Below are positions 6,276 to 13,683 of a DNA stretch of 64,000 bases, piece by piece. Origin of the DNA: Streptomyces mangrovi (GTDB lineage Bacteria > Actinomycetota > Actinomycetes > Streptomycetales > Streptomycetaceae); the NCBI RefSeq assembly GCF_900114215.1, contig NZ_FOSG01000008.1:218395-282394 (forward strand), written 5' to 3'. Position 1 is the stretch's first letter. Each line of letters starts with the position of its first letter. A program made the translations under genes and the position numbers. The notes under the pieces are model-generated. The model searched no databases, was not told the DNA's origin, and worked only from the letters and a program-made list of their open reading frames with translations.

Positions 6276-7568
6276 CTACGGGGCCCGGCCGGGTGTACGG
6301 CCCCGCTGGGAGGGCAGGCGGGGGGTGTAGGTGTCGGATTCCGGTTTGCCGTTCTCGCCCCGTGGGCCACGCTCCGTCCGGTCGGCGCGCTCCCCCCGGT
6401 TTCCCCGTTCCCCCTTGTCCCCTCTTTCTCCCCTGTCCGCTCTCTCCGCTCTCTCCGCGCGCACGGAGTGGGCCGCGCCGTGCGCGGTGGGCTCGGCTGC
6501 GGTCTGGTCGGCGCGTGCCTCGGAGGCGCGCTCCCCGCCGCCCTCCGGCCTGCCGGTGCGCGCCCGGTAGGCCGCCCGGTACGCCGCCGGGGAGGCGCCG
6601 AGCTGCCGCCGGAAGTGACCGCGCAGCGCGACCGGCGAGCGGAAGCCGCAGCGTCCGGCGACCTCGTCGACCGAGTAGTCGGAGGTCTCCAGCAGCCGCT
6701 GTGCCTGGAGCACCCGCTGGGTGATCAGCCACTGCAGCGGCGCGCTGCCGGTCAGCGAGCGGAACCGGCGGTCGAAGGTCCGCCGGCTCATGTAGGCCCG
6801 CGCGGCGAGCGTCTCCACGTCGAACTGCTCATGGAGGTGCTCCAGGGCCCAGGCCACGACCTCGGCGAGCGGGTCGGTGCCGATCTCCTCGGGTAAAGAC
6901 CTGTCCAGGTAGCGCTCCTGGCCGCCGTTGCCGCGCCGGGGCGGTACGACGAGGCGGCGGGCCAGGGCTCCCGCCGCCTCGGCGCCGTGGTCGGTGCGCA
7001 CCACGTGCAGGCACAGGTCGATACCCGCCGCCGTGCCGGCGGAGGTGAGGATGTCCCCGTCGTCCACGAACAGCTCGCGCGGGTCGACGTGGACGGCCGG
7101 GTACCGCTTGGCCAGTGTCGGCGCGTACATCCAGTGCGTCGTCGCGGGGCGGCCGTCGAGCAGCCCCGCCGCGGCGAGCACGAACGCGCCCGTGCACAGG
7201 CCTATGATCCGCGCCCCCTCCTCGTGCGCCCGCCGCAGGGCGTCGAGGGCCGCGGAGGGCGGCGGCTGGGTGATGGAACGCCAGGCGGGCACGACGATCG
7301 TGCCCGCCCGGGAGAGCGCCTCCAGGCCGTACGGAGCGGTCAACTCCAGGCCTCCCGTGGTGCGCAGGGGTCCCTCTTCGCCCGCGCACACCAGAAGGCG
7401 ATAGCGGGGAACGCCGGCGTCCTGCCGGTCGATGCCGAAGACGGACAGCGGGATGGAGCTCTCGAAGATCGGGCCGCCGCCGAAGAGCAGTACGGCGACG
7501 ATCTCGCGGCGGCGGCGCGCGGCCAGCTTGCGCGTCGTCCCAGGGCCGTGCGGTGGCTCCTGGCTCAT
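6276..7568 (-). CDS. adpA: AdpA, AraC-family developmental master regulator (430 aa)
   Basis: Global activator of morphological differentiation and secondary metabolism. Residues about 23-205 form the GATase1/DJ-1-like dimerisation domain (IVAVLLFGGGPIFESSIPLS, GLCTGAFVLAAAGLL); residues about 235-335 are the AraC HTH pair (LAARAYMSRRTFDRRFR, VAGRCGFRSPVALRGHFRR). Codon 225 (bases 6896-6894) is TTA in the linker YLDRSLPEE, the conserved place of the bldA-dependent TTA in adpA genes. The last 85 residues are unusual: charged repeats of the type ERADRGERGDKGERG, a collagen-like low-complexity tail. Upstream lie 700 bp of non-coding DNA with a possible AdpA box; downstream orn follows after 10 bases. 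Confidence 0.96.
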   Translation of the reverse strand: MSQEPPHGPGTTRKLAARRRREIVAVLLFGGGPIFESSIPLSVFGIDRQDAGVPRYRLLVCAGEEGPLRTTGGLELTAPYGLEALSRAGTIVVPAWRSITQPPPSAALDALRRAHEEGARIIGLCTGAFVLAAAGLLDGRPATTHWMYAPTLAKRYPAVHVDPRELFVDDGDILTSAGTAAGIDLCLHVVRTDHGAEAAGALARRLVVPPRRGNGGQERYLDRSLPEEIGTDPLAEVVAWALEHLHEQFDVETLAARAYMSRRTFDRRFRSLTGSAPLQWLITQRVLQAQRLLETSDYSVDEVAGRCGFRSPVALRGHFRRQLGASPAAYRAAYRARTGRPEGGGERASEARADQTAAEPTAHGAAHSVRAERAERADRGERGDKGERGNRGERADRTERGPRGENGKPESDTYTPRLPSQRGRTPGRAP

Positions 7569-8268
7569 GGAACTAAGCCCCCCTCAGTCGTCGCGTCCTT
7601 CCGGTCCTGCACGTTTCCCCCGCCGTGGTTAGCCAAGATCGAATCTACTGTGTCTGTCGAGGCTGACGGGACAAGTTCACCACTCGCCGCTATGTCGACA
7701 TGACAACTTGGCGTGAAGCGTTCGATCACGAAGCGTTCCACTCGTCGGCGCCCCTGGGAAGAACGCCTTGCTCCGTGGCCGTCCGTCCGCGGGGTGCACT
7801 TGTTCGCCTCGATTCTCCCCACCCTGGTGGGCGGTGCGGGGTCAGCCTCTGGCAAGTTGTGTACCACGGCTGGAAGTTGGCCGAAAAGCGCGGGGGCTCA
7901 GAAAGCGGCGACCGGGGTCCCGGGGGTGTGCGCCGCGCACTGGGGGGCGGACTGAGGGCGGTGTCTTCTGCTTCCGTGCGCCCCTGTGCGCCCCTGTTTC
8001 GGTACGGCCGGGACGGCCCGCGCCGCCCCACCCCATTCCGCCCCACCGCGGGCGCCGGGAGGCCCCGGACGGTCACGGAGAGGCGCCGGGGCGGCACGGA
8101 GACGGCACGGGGGACCGCCCCGGCATTGCGCAACGCTTTCCGCTCCGGCATGCTGCACCGGCAGTGACCGCAGCCTCTGGGCAAGGGGGGAGTGCCGTCG
8201 TACCCTCAGGGGTATGGGCTGAGGAACATGCTTCCAGGACGTATTCCTAGGCACACGTGACGTAACCG
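7569..8268. other. Long non-coding region upstream of adpA
   Basis: Seven hundred bases between divergent adpA and the stress-protein gene. I see no convincing gene on either strand; the frames present lack coding bias and start signals. adpA is known to have a long, heavily bound promoter region in other species, which fits. The part at 7620-7720 is relatively A/T-rich and carries the AdpA-like box; 7990-8150 is extremely G/C-rich with several short inverted repeats. Confidence 0.6.
7709..7718 (+). promoter_or_regulatory. Possible AdpA binding box TGGCGTGAAG
   Basis: Matches 9 of 10 positions of the AdpA consensus TGGCSNGWWY (last position G instead of Y), about 140 bp upstream of the adpA start. 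AdpA represses its own promoter in studied species, so an autoregulatory site here is plausible; a single degenerate match is weak evidence. Confidence 0.35.
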
Positions 8269-8790
8269 ATGGCTGGACACGAGATCCCCGACCCCGCGGA
8301 CCGCAAGCGGCTCGCCGATCCGGAGGCGACGCCCCGGGCGGCGGACGAGACGCGCCACTCCTGCGATCCGGCGTTCCGGCACGGGGTCGTGGTGGGATTC
8401 GACGGCTCGGTCTCCAGCGAGCGGGCCCTGGCCTACGCCATCGGCATGGCGAGGCGCTCCGACTCCGGGCTGATCATCGTCCATGTCGCCAACCGGCTTC
8501 CGACGACCGTGTGGGCGGGCTGCGAGCCGCCGGTCTTCGTCGACGTCCCCGACCACCGCACCGAGGTGCTGGGTCTGGAGCTGGCCTGCGCGGACCATCT
8601 GTCCGAGGTCCCCTGGATCCTCGTCGAGCGCGGCGGCGACATCTGCCACGAGCTGGAGGAGGTCGGCTGCGAGTACGAGGCCGACGCCATCGTCGTGGGC
8701 TCCACGCACGGCCTCGTCGGCCGGTTCTTCGGCTCGGTCGCGGGCCGCCTCGCCCGCCGCGCGCGGCGCCCGGTCGTCGTCATCCCGTAG
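8269..8790 (+). CDS. Universal stress protein, UspA family (173 aa)
   Basis: Single Usp domain preceded by a 38-residue polar N-terminal extension. The domain begins at GVVVGFDGSVSSERALAYAI and ends with the nucleotide-binding loop VGSTHGLVGRFFGSVAGRL and the terminal strand RRPVVVIP, so ATP binding is likely. No Shine-Dalgarno sequence precedes the ATG, so the message may be leaderless or the start may lie elsewhere. It is divergent from adpA and convergent with glmS. Family members act in stress survival; the specific role here is unknown. Confidence 0.85.
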   Translation: MAGHEIPDPADRKRLADPEATPRAADETRHSCDPAFRHGVVVGFDGSVSSERALAYAIGMARRSDSGLIIVHVANRLPTTVWAGCEPPVFVDVPDHRTEVLGLELACADHLSEVPWILVERGGDICHELEEVGCEYEADAIVVGSTHGLVGRFFGSVAGRLARRARRPVVVIP

Positions 8791-8974
8791 CGGCCGCCCC
8801 GCCGCTTCCCTCCAACTCGCCCCGGGTGGAGGCGAGTCGGTGAATTCCTCCTCGCCCGGAGGTGGATCGCGCGCCTGTGGCGGGCATACAGACAGCATCG
8901 TGCCGCCGCGCGGGAAGTGACGGTCCCACGCCGGTGGCCCACCGCCGGCGTGATGGGCGACGCCGGCGCAGGGA

Positions 8975-9018
8975 GGCGGTCCCCTCGTGCGCTCGGTGGC
9001 ACGCACGGGGGGACCGCC
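8975..9018. terminator. Terminator between usp and glmS
   Basis: Seventeen-bp arms (8975-8991, 9002-9018) with one G-T wobble and a 10-base loop, 11 bases past the glmS stop. It can act in both directions for the convergent pair. Confidence 0.75.
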
Positions 9019-9029
9019 CGCTCTACCGC

Positions 9030-10856
9030 CTACTCCACCGTCACGGACTTCGCCAGGTTGCGGGGCTTGTCGATGTCGCGCCCCAGGGCCAGGGCCGTGT
9101 GGTAGGCGAGGAGCTGGAGCGGGATGCCCAGCAGGATCGGATCCAGCTCCACCTCGTTGCGCGGTACCACGATCGTGTGCTCGGCCTTCTCCTGCCCGGA
9201 GTGGGCCACGGCCAGGATGCGGCCGCCGCGGGCCCGCACCTCCTCCAGCGTGGCGCGGTTCTTCTCCAGCAGCTCGTCCTCGGGCAGCACCGCCACGGTC
9301 GGCACGGCGGGCTCGATCAGGGCCAGCGGACCGTGCTTGAGCTCGGAGGCCGGGTACGCCTCGGCGTGGATGTAGGAGACCTCCTTGAGCTTCAGGGACG
9401 CCTCGCGCGCCACCGGGTAGCCGCGCACCCGGCCGACGAACATCATCGACCTCGCGTCCGCGTACTCCTTTGCCGGCTTCGCGATCTCCTCCTCCTTCCC
9501 CAGGATCTCGGCGATCTGGCCGGGCAGCCTGCGCAGACCGTCGATGATCCGCCGGCCGTCGGCCACCGACAGGTCGCGGATGCGGCCGAGGTGGAGGGCG
9601 AGCAGCGCGAAGGCGACGGCGGTGTTGGTGAAGCACTTGGTGGACACCACGCACACCTCCGGCCCGGCGTGCACGTACACGCCGCCGTCGGTCTCGCGGG
9701 CGATGGCCGAGCCGACGACGTTGACCACGCCCAGCACCCGCGCGCCCTTGCGCCGCAGCTCCTGGACGGCGGCCAGGGTGTCGTAGGTCTCCCCGGACTG
9801 GCTGACGGCGATGTAGAGGGTGTCGGGGTCCACCACCGGGTTGCGGTAGCGGAACTCGCTGGCGGGCTCGGCGTCGGCGGGCACCCGGGCCAGCTCCTCG
9901 ATCAGCTGGGCGCCGATCAGACCCGCGTGGTACGCCGAGCCGCAGCCGAGGATCTTCACCCGGCGCACCCCGCGCGCCTCGCGGGCGTCGAGGTTGAGGC
10001 CGTCGAGGCGGACGGTGGCGAAGCGGTCGTCGATCCGGCCGCGCAGCACCCGGTCCACGGCCTCGGGCTGCTCGCAGATCTCCTTGTGCATATAGGTGTC
10101 GTGGCCGCCCATGTCGTACGACTGCGCCTCCCACTCCACCGTCGTGGGGACGGCGGAGGTGCGGCTGCCCTCGGTGGTGCAGGTGCGGTAGTCATCGGCC
10201 TTGACGGTGGCCATCTCGCCGTCCTCCAGGGTGACCACCTGGCGGGTGTGGGAGACCAGGGCGGCCACGTCGGAGGCGACGAACATCTCGTGCTCGCCGA
10301 TGCCGAGCACCACCGGAGAGCCGTTGCGGGCCACGACGATGCGGTCGGGGAAGTCGGCGTGCAGGACGGCGATGCCGTAGGTGCCCTCGATGTGGCGCAG
10401 CGCCTCGCGGACCCGCTCCTCCAGCGTCGCGGCCCGCGAGCGGCCGACGAGGTGGGCGAGGACCTCGGTGTCGGTCTCGGAGGCGAACTCCACACCCTCC
10501 GCGGCCAGCCTCGCGCGCAGCTCCCCGGCGTTGTCGACGATGCCGTTGTGGACGACGGCCACCCGGCCGCCGGCGTCCCGGTGCGGGTGGGCGTTCTCGT
10601 CGCTGGGGGCGCCGTGGGTGGCCCAGCGGGTGTGGGCGATGCCGGTGGTGCCCGCGAAGCGCTCGGGCAGGCGCGACTCCAGTTCGCGTACGCGGCCCTT
10701 GGCCTTGACCGTGCGCAGACCCGCGGCCCGGCCGGTGCCGCTGCCGTGAACGGCGATGCCGGCGGAGTCGTAACCCCGGTACTCCAGGCGCTGGAGGCCC
10801 TCCAGCAGGAGCGGGGCGGCTTCGCGCCCGCCGATGTATCCCACGATTCCGCACAT
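9030..10856 (-). CDS. glmS: Glutamine-fructose-6-phosphate aminotransferase (608 aa)
   Basis: Makes glucosamine-6-phosphate from fructose-6-phosphate and glutamine, the entry to peptidoglycan amino sugars. Cys2 (MCGIVGYIG) is the glutaminase nucleophile; HTRWATHG, NGIVDN and the later two SIS domains (GCGSAYHAG, SQSGETYDT, GRVRGYPVAREASLKLKEVS) are all present, and the C-terminus DKPRNLAKSVTVE carries the conserved lysine. Full family length. GAGGA stands 6 bases before the ATG. Many streptomycetes have two glmS copies; this one lies next to adpA, so it may be the second, growth-phase-linked copy, but the window cannot show that. Confidence 0.96.
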   Translation of the reverse strand: MCGIVGYIGGREAAPLLLEGLQRLEYRGYDSAGIAVHGSGTGRAAGLRTVKAKGRVRELESRLPERFAGTTGIAHTRWATHGAPSDENAHPHRDAGGRVAVVHNGIVDNAGELRARLAAEGVEFASETDTEVLAHLVGRSRAATLEERVREALRHIEGTYGIAVLHADFPDRIVVARNGSPVVLGIGEHEMFVASDVAALVSHTRQVVTLEDGEMATVKADDYRTCTTEGSRTSAVPTTVEWEAQSYDMGGHDTYMHKEICEQPEAVDRVLRGRIDDRFATVRLDGLNLDAREARGVRRVKILGCGSAYHAGLIGAQLIEELARVPADAEPASEFRYRNPVVDPDTLYIAVSQSGETYDTLAAVQELRRKGARVLGVVNVVGSAIARETDGGVYVHAGPEVCVVSTKCFTNTAVAFALLALHLGRIRDLSVADGRRIIDGLRRLPGQIAEILGKEEEIAKPAKEYADARSMMFVGRVRGYPVAREASLKLKEVSYIHAEAYPASELKHGPLALIEPAVPTVAVLPEDELLEKNRATLEEVRARGGRILAVAHSGQEKAEHTIVVPRNEVELDPILLGIPLQLLAYHTALALGRDIDKPRNLAKSVTVE

Positions 10857-10940
10857 ACGGGGTCCTCGGTTTCTCGGAAGGTTCTCGGAGGGTTCGATTC
10901 GGGCTGGCGGCCTCTCGGGCGCCCGGCTCCCGGGAGGTCG

Positions 10941-11219
10941 TCAGCCGTAGACGATGCGGCGCAGCTGCCGCAGGGAGAGTCCGGGCGGGGCCACCGCGCG
11001 GTGCGGCAGTTCGGCCGTGATCCGCTCGAAGATCTCCTGGTTCGCCATCCCCCGGGACCGCAGCTCGCGGTGGCGGCGGCGCACGAACTCCTCGACGGTC
11101 TCGTCGAAGTACGCCAGGACGTCCAGGACCACCCGGGCCGCCTCGCCGCGCCGCAGCGGCGTGGAGCGCACGAGGTGGTCCACGAGGTCGTCATGGGCCG
11201 AGGGATGTTCGAGCACCCG
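10941..11219 (-). CDS. Small conserved hypothetical protein (about 92 aa)
   Basis: Helical, strongly charged protein (LVDHLVRSTPLRRGEAARVV, FVRRRHRELRSRGMANQEIF, ERITAELPHRAVAPPGLSLR). The pattern 'RHRELRSRGMANQEIFERI' resembles the small proteins that accompany phosphotransfer or nucleoid genes in actinobacteria, but I cannot name a family. The frame extends to a TTG at 11252; I prefer GTG 11219, which puts a perfect 18-bp palindrome (11258-11275) 39 bases upstream in promoter space. It is in the same direction as glmS with an 84-bp gap. Confidence 0.6.
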   Translation of the reverse strand, partial: RVLEHPSAHDDLVDHLVRSTPLRRGEAARVVLDVLAYFDETVEEFVRRRHRELRSRGMANQEIFERITAELPHRAVAPPGLSLRQLRRIVYG

Positions 11220-11257
11220 TAGATACTGAGGCCCACGCTCGCCCTTGTGCAAGAAAT

Positions 11258-11275
11258 CTGCCCGATATCGGGCAG
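11258..11275. promoter_or_regulatory. Perfect 18-bp palindrome CTGCCCGATATCGGGCAG
   Basis: No mismatch and no spacer, located in front of the small gene at 10941-11219 and 93 bp beyond the end of the DUF4429 gene. Either a regulator's operator or, if the TTG start is used, an mRNA hairpin over the ribosome binding region. Confidence 0.5.
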
Positions 11276-11368
11276 GGGTGGGCTGAAAGAGGGTGGGGTC
11301 GAACCCCGGGGTGACCCGGGCGCCGCCGTCCCGCCGCCCTCCCGCTGCCGTCTGCCGCCCTCCCGCTG

Positions 11369-12307
11369 TCAGAAGCGGCGCAGCACGGCCCGCTTGGCCG
11401 CGGTGAACTCCTCCTCGGTGAGCACTCCCTCCCGGTGCAGCTCGCCCAGCTCACGCAGCCTCCGCAGCAGGGCGTCGTGATCGGCCCCTTCGGGGCCGGA
11501 GCCGGGTTCCTTCCCGGACCCGGACCCGGAGTCGGAGTCGGCTCCGGTCCCGGGGCGCGGGCCGCCCGGGGACGGCAGGGCGGGAGCGGAGGTGGGGGCC
11601 GACGGGTGCGGCAGCCGGGCGGTGACGGCGGCGGCCAGCAGCACCGAGCTGACGTCCTTCGCCTGCCGCACCCCCCACAGCACCAGGCAGTTGGGATCGT
11701 GGTCGGGCTTGAGGACGGCGTGGGAGCCCCTGGGGCGGAAACGCAGGAAGCCGTTCTCCAGCCCGACCGCCGGGGACCACTCCACACCCGCCAGCTCGCG
11801 CAGCGCGAGTGTCCGCGGTCCGGCGGAGGACTTGCTCCCCTCGGCCACCCAGTTCCAGTCGATCCGCACCAGGTCCCCGTCGAAGGAGGCCGTCCCGTCG
11901 GTGCCCTGCACGGTCAGCGGCACCGGCGGGCCGGGCAGCAGATAGCGGTCGCACGGCTCGGCGACGGGGACCTGCTCCAGTAGCAGGGCGTTGCGCAGCT
12001 CGTCCGTGAAGTACTCGGCGACGCCGGCACGCTCCGGCTCCACCTCGAGGCTGTACGGGTCGGCGGCGTCGGGCAGCCGTCCGCCGGCGGCCTGGAGGAG
12101 CGGGTCGGCGCCGTGCCGCAGCCGCAGTCGCAGCCGCCCGGCCCTGCGGCCGGGCTCGTACGCGATCCCCGACACCGCCTCCAGCGGCACCGCCACCTCG
12201 CCGAGCAGCCTGCGCAGCCTGTGCACGCTCTTGTGGTGCCCCGGCACGATGCGCACCGTGCCGCCGTCGAACGTCCAGTTCCCCGCCCGCTGGAGTATCT
12301 CGGTCAT
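11369..12307 (-). CDS. DUF4429/SHOCT domain protein (312 aa)
   Basis: Two tandem DUF4429-type halves: residues about 5-100 (GNWTFDGGTVRIVPGHHKSV, then a strand-rich region to YFTDELRNALL) and about 120-215 (ASFDGDLVRIDWNW, LRFRPRG). A Pro/Gly/Ser linker follows and the C-terminal 30 residues form a SHOCT motif (LRELGELHREGVLTEEEFTA then AKRAVL). This architecture is common in Streptomyces and its function is not known; SHOCT modules are thought to mediate oligomerisation. No signal peptide or membrane segment, so it should be cytoplasmic. Confidence 0.85.
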   Translation of the reverse strand: MTEILQRAGNWTFDGGTVRIVPGHHKSVHRLRRLLGEVAVPLEAVSGIAYEPGRRAGRLRLRLRHGADPLLQAAGGRLPDAADPYSLEVEPERAGVAEYFTDELRNALLLEQVPVAEPCDRYLLPGPPVPLTVQGTDGTASFDGDLVRIDWNWVAEGSKSSAGPRTLALRELAGVEWSPAVGLENGFLRFRPRGSHAVLKPDHDPNCLVLWGVRQAKDVSSVLLAAAVTARLPHPSAPTSAPALPSPGGPRPGTGADSDSGSGSGKEPGSGPEGADHDALLRRLRELGELHREGVLTEEEFTAAKRAVLRRF

Positions 12308-12376
12308 GCGGTGATTGTCCCAGCCGCCGCGGTGGAGCCCGCCCCTTGCGTCCCGGTGCTCCGGCCGCGGTGTCCG

Positions 12377-13384
12377 TCAGTCCCAGTAGAGGCCGCGCAG
12401 ACGTGAGGTGATGATGGTCACCGGGGCGTCGTCGCCTGGATCGGTGGGGTAGTAGGCGGCCTCGAAGCGCAGCTTCTCGCTGCGCGCGATGCTGCCGGAG
12501 TGGTGGAAGTCGGCGAAGGTCTTCCCCGGGGTGCCGACGCGCTCGATGATCCCGGACTCCCAGCGGGTGCCGTCCGTCCGGAGGTGGTAGAAGCGGCCCT
12601 GGAGCGTGGATCCGGCCGGCAGAGAGGCGGTGAGATGCGCCATCACCTGATAGCGCGTCGCGCCGGTCAGGATGTCGGTGCCCTTGATGTCGAGGGTCTG
12701 CCACCGCCGGGGAGCGAGTTGGATGTCACTGGTCCGGTATTCGCCGATCACCTTGGGCACGTCGTCCTCCTCACCCCGGTCCCAGCCGGGCCTGTGGCTC
12801 AGGCGCTCGCGTACGCGGGCGCGCATCGTGTTCATGGAGAAACCGCGCGGGTCGACCTTGCCGGGCTGCCACTCCAGGTGGCCGATCACGGACTCGGCCT
12901 TCCAGCCGTGGTGGCGGCAGAGCGCGGCCGCCGCGCGTTCGATGGCGTCCAGCTGGGCCGCGGGCCAGGGGTCGCGGCCGTCGCCGAGGTTCTCGCACTC
13001 GAAACCGTAGAAGTGGCGGTTGCCGTCGGTGTTCGTCTCGTTGTCCGGGGGGAGGGGTCTTTCGGCGATGACGGCGCGCAGCACGTCGTCGTCACCGGCG
13101 CCGGCGTGGTTGGCGCGTCCGTGACCGACCAGATGGACCCGCCCGTCCTTGGTGATCACTCCGTGGCACAGCGGGCCCGGAAGCGTCGAGTAGCCCCTGC
13201 GGCAGATCTCGACCGTCCGGGCCGAACCGGAGGTCACGGTGTGGTGGACCATCACGCCGTGCACCGGCCCCCACGGGCCCTTGTGGTTGCGGTTGTGAGT
13301 ACGCCAACTGCCGACCTCGACGACCCTGAGCCCCTCTTTCTTGAGCGCGGCGACGAATGCGCTCGCACCGATGGGAGTAGCCAT
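12377..13384 (-). CDS. N-acetylmuramoyl-L-alanine amidase, lysin-like, no signal peptide (335 aa)
   Basis: Zinc amidase of the Amidase_2/PGRP type that would cut the glycan-peptide bond of peptidoglycan. Zinc ligands and catalytic residues are visible: H47/H48 (MVHHTVTS), H169 (VIGHLEWQ), K176 and D178 (GKVDPRG). The C-terminal 125 residues (about 210-335) form a separate beta-rich domain (RWQTLDIKGTDILTGATRYQ ... FHHSGSIARSEKLRFEAAYY) of unknown role, perhaps wall binding. The N-terminus (MATPIGASAFVAALKKEGLR) has no signal peptide. That is typical of phage endolysins, or of enzymes released by another route; no other phage gene is nearby. Confidence 0.85.
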   Translation of the reverse strand: MATPIGASAFVAALKKEGLRVVEVGSWRTHNRNHKGPWGPVHGVMVHHTVTSGSARTVEICRRGYSTLPGPLCHGVITKDGRVHLVGHGRANHAGAGDDDVLRAVIAERPLPPDNETNTDGNRHFYGFECENLGDGRDPWPAAQLDAIERAAAALCRHHGWKAESVIGHLEWQPGKVDPRGFSMNTMRARVRERLSHRPGWDRGEEDDVPKVIGEYRTSDIQLAPRRWQTLDIKGTDILTGATRYQVMAHLTASLPAGSTLQGRFYHLRTDGTRWESGIIERVGTPGKTFADFHHSGSIARSEKLRFEAAYYPTDPGDDAPVTIITSRLRGLYWD

Positions 13385-13683
13385 GTGTGTTCTCCCGACT
13401 ACTTTTGGTGAGGTGCCTGTTCTCTTTCCTTACCCACTCGGGCGGGTGAGCCCGAAGGAGTGGCCAAGATTTTTTGAAACCCTTCCGCCGCCCGCCGCGG
13501 CCGCCGCTTCCCCGTCCGTGGGCGGGGACTGTTCGCCACGAAGGGACGAACGGTGTTAAGAATGGGCATGTGATCGGACTTTCCAGCCGATCTCGGGATT
13601 CACCGCGCCGACTGCTCGGTGCCCGTCGTCCACCACCGGGACGGCGCGGGGGCGGGAGAACGGAGGGAGGGGATCTCGGGGAG

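Noticed and set aside
7565..8254. Several frames in the adpA upstream region on both strands
   Set aside because: They are mutually overlapping, Arg/Pro/Gly-rich and lack ribosome sites; a long non-coding adpA promoter is the simpler reading.
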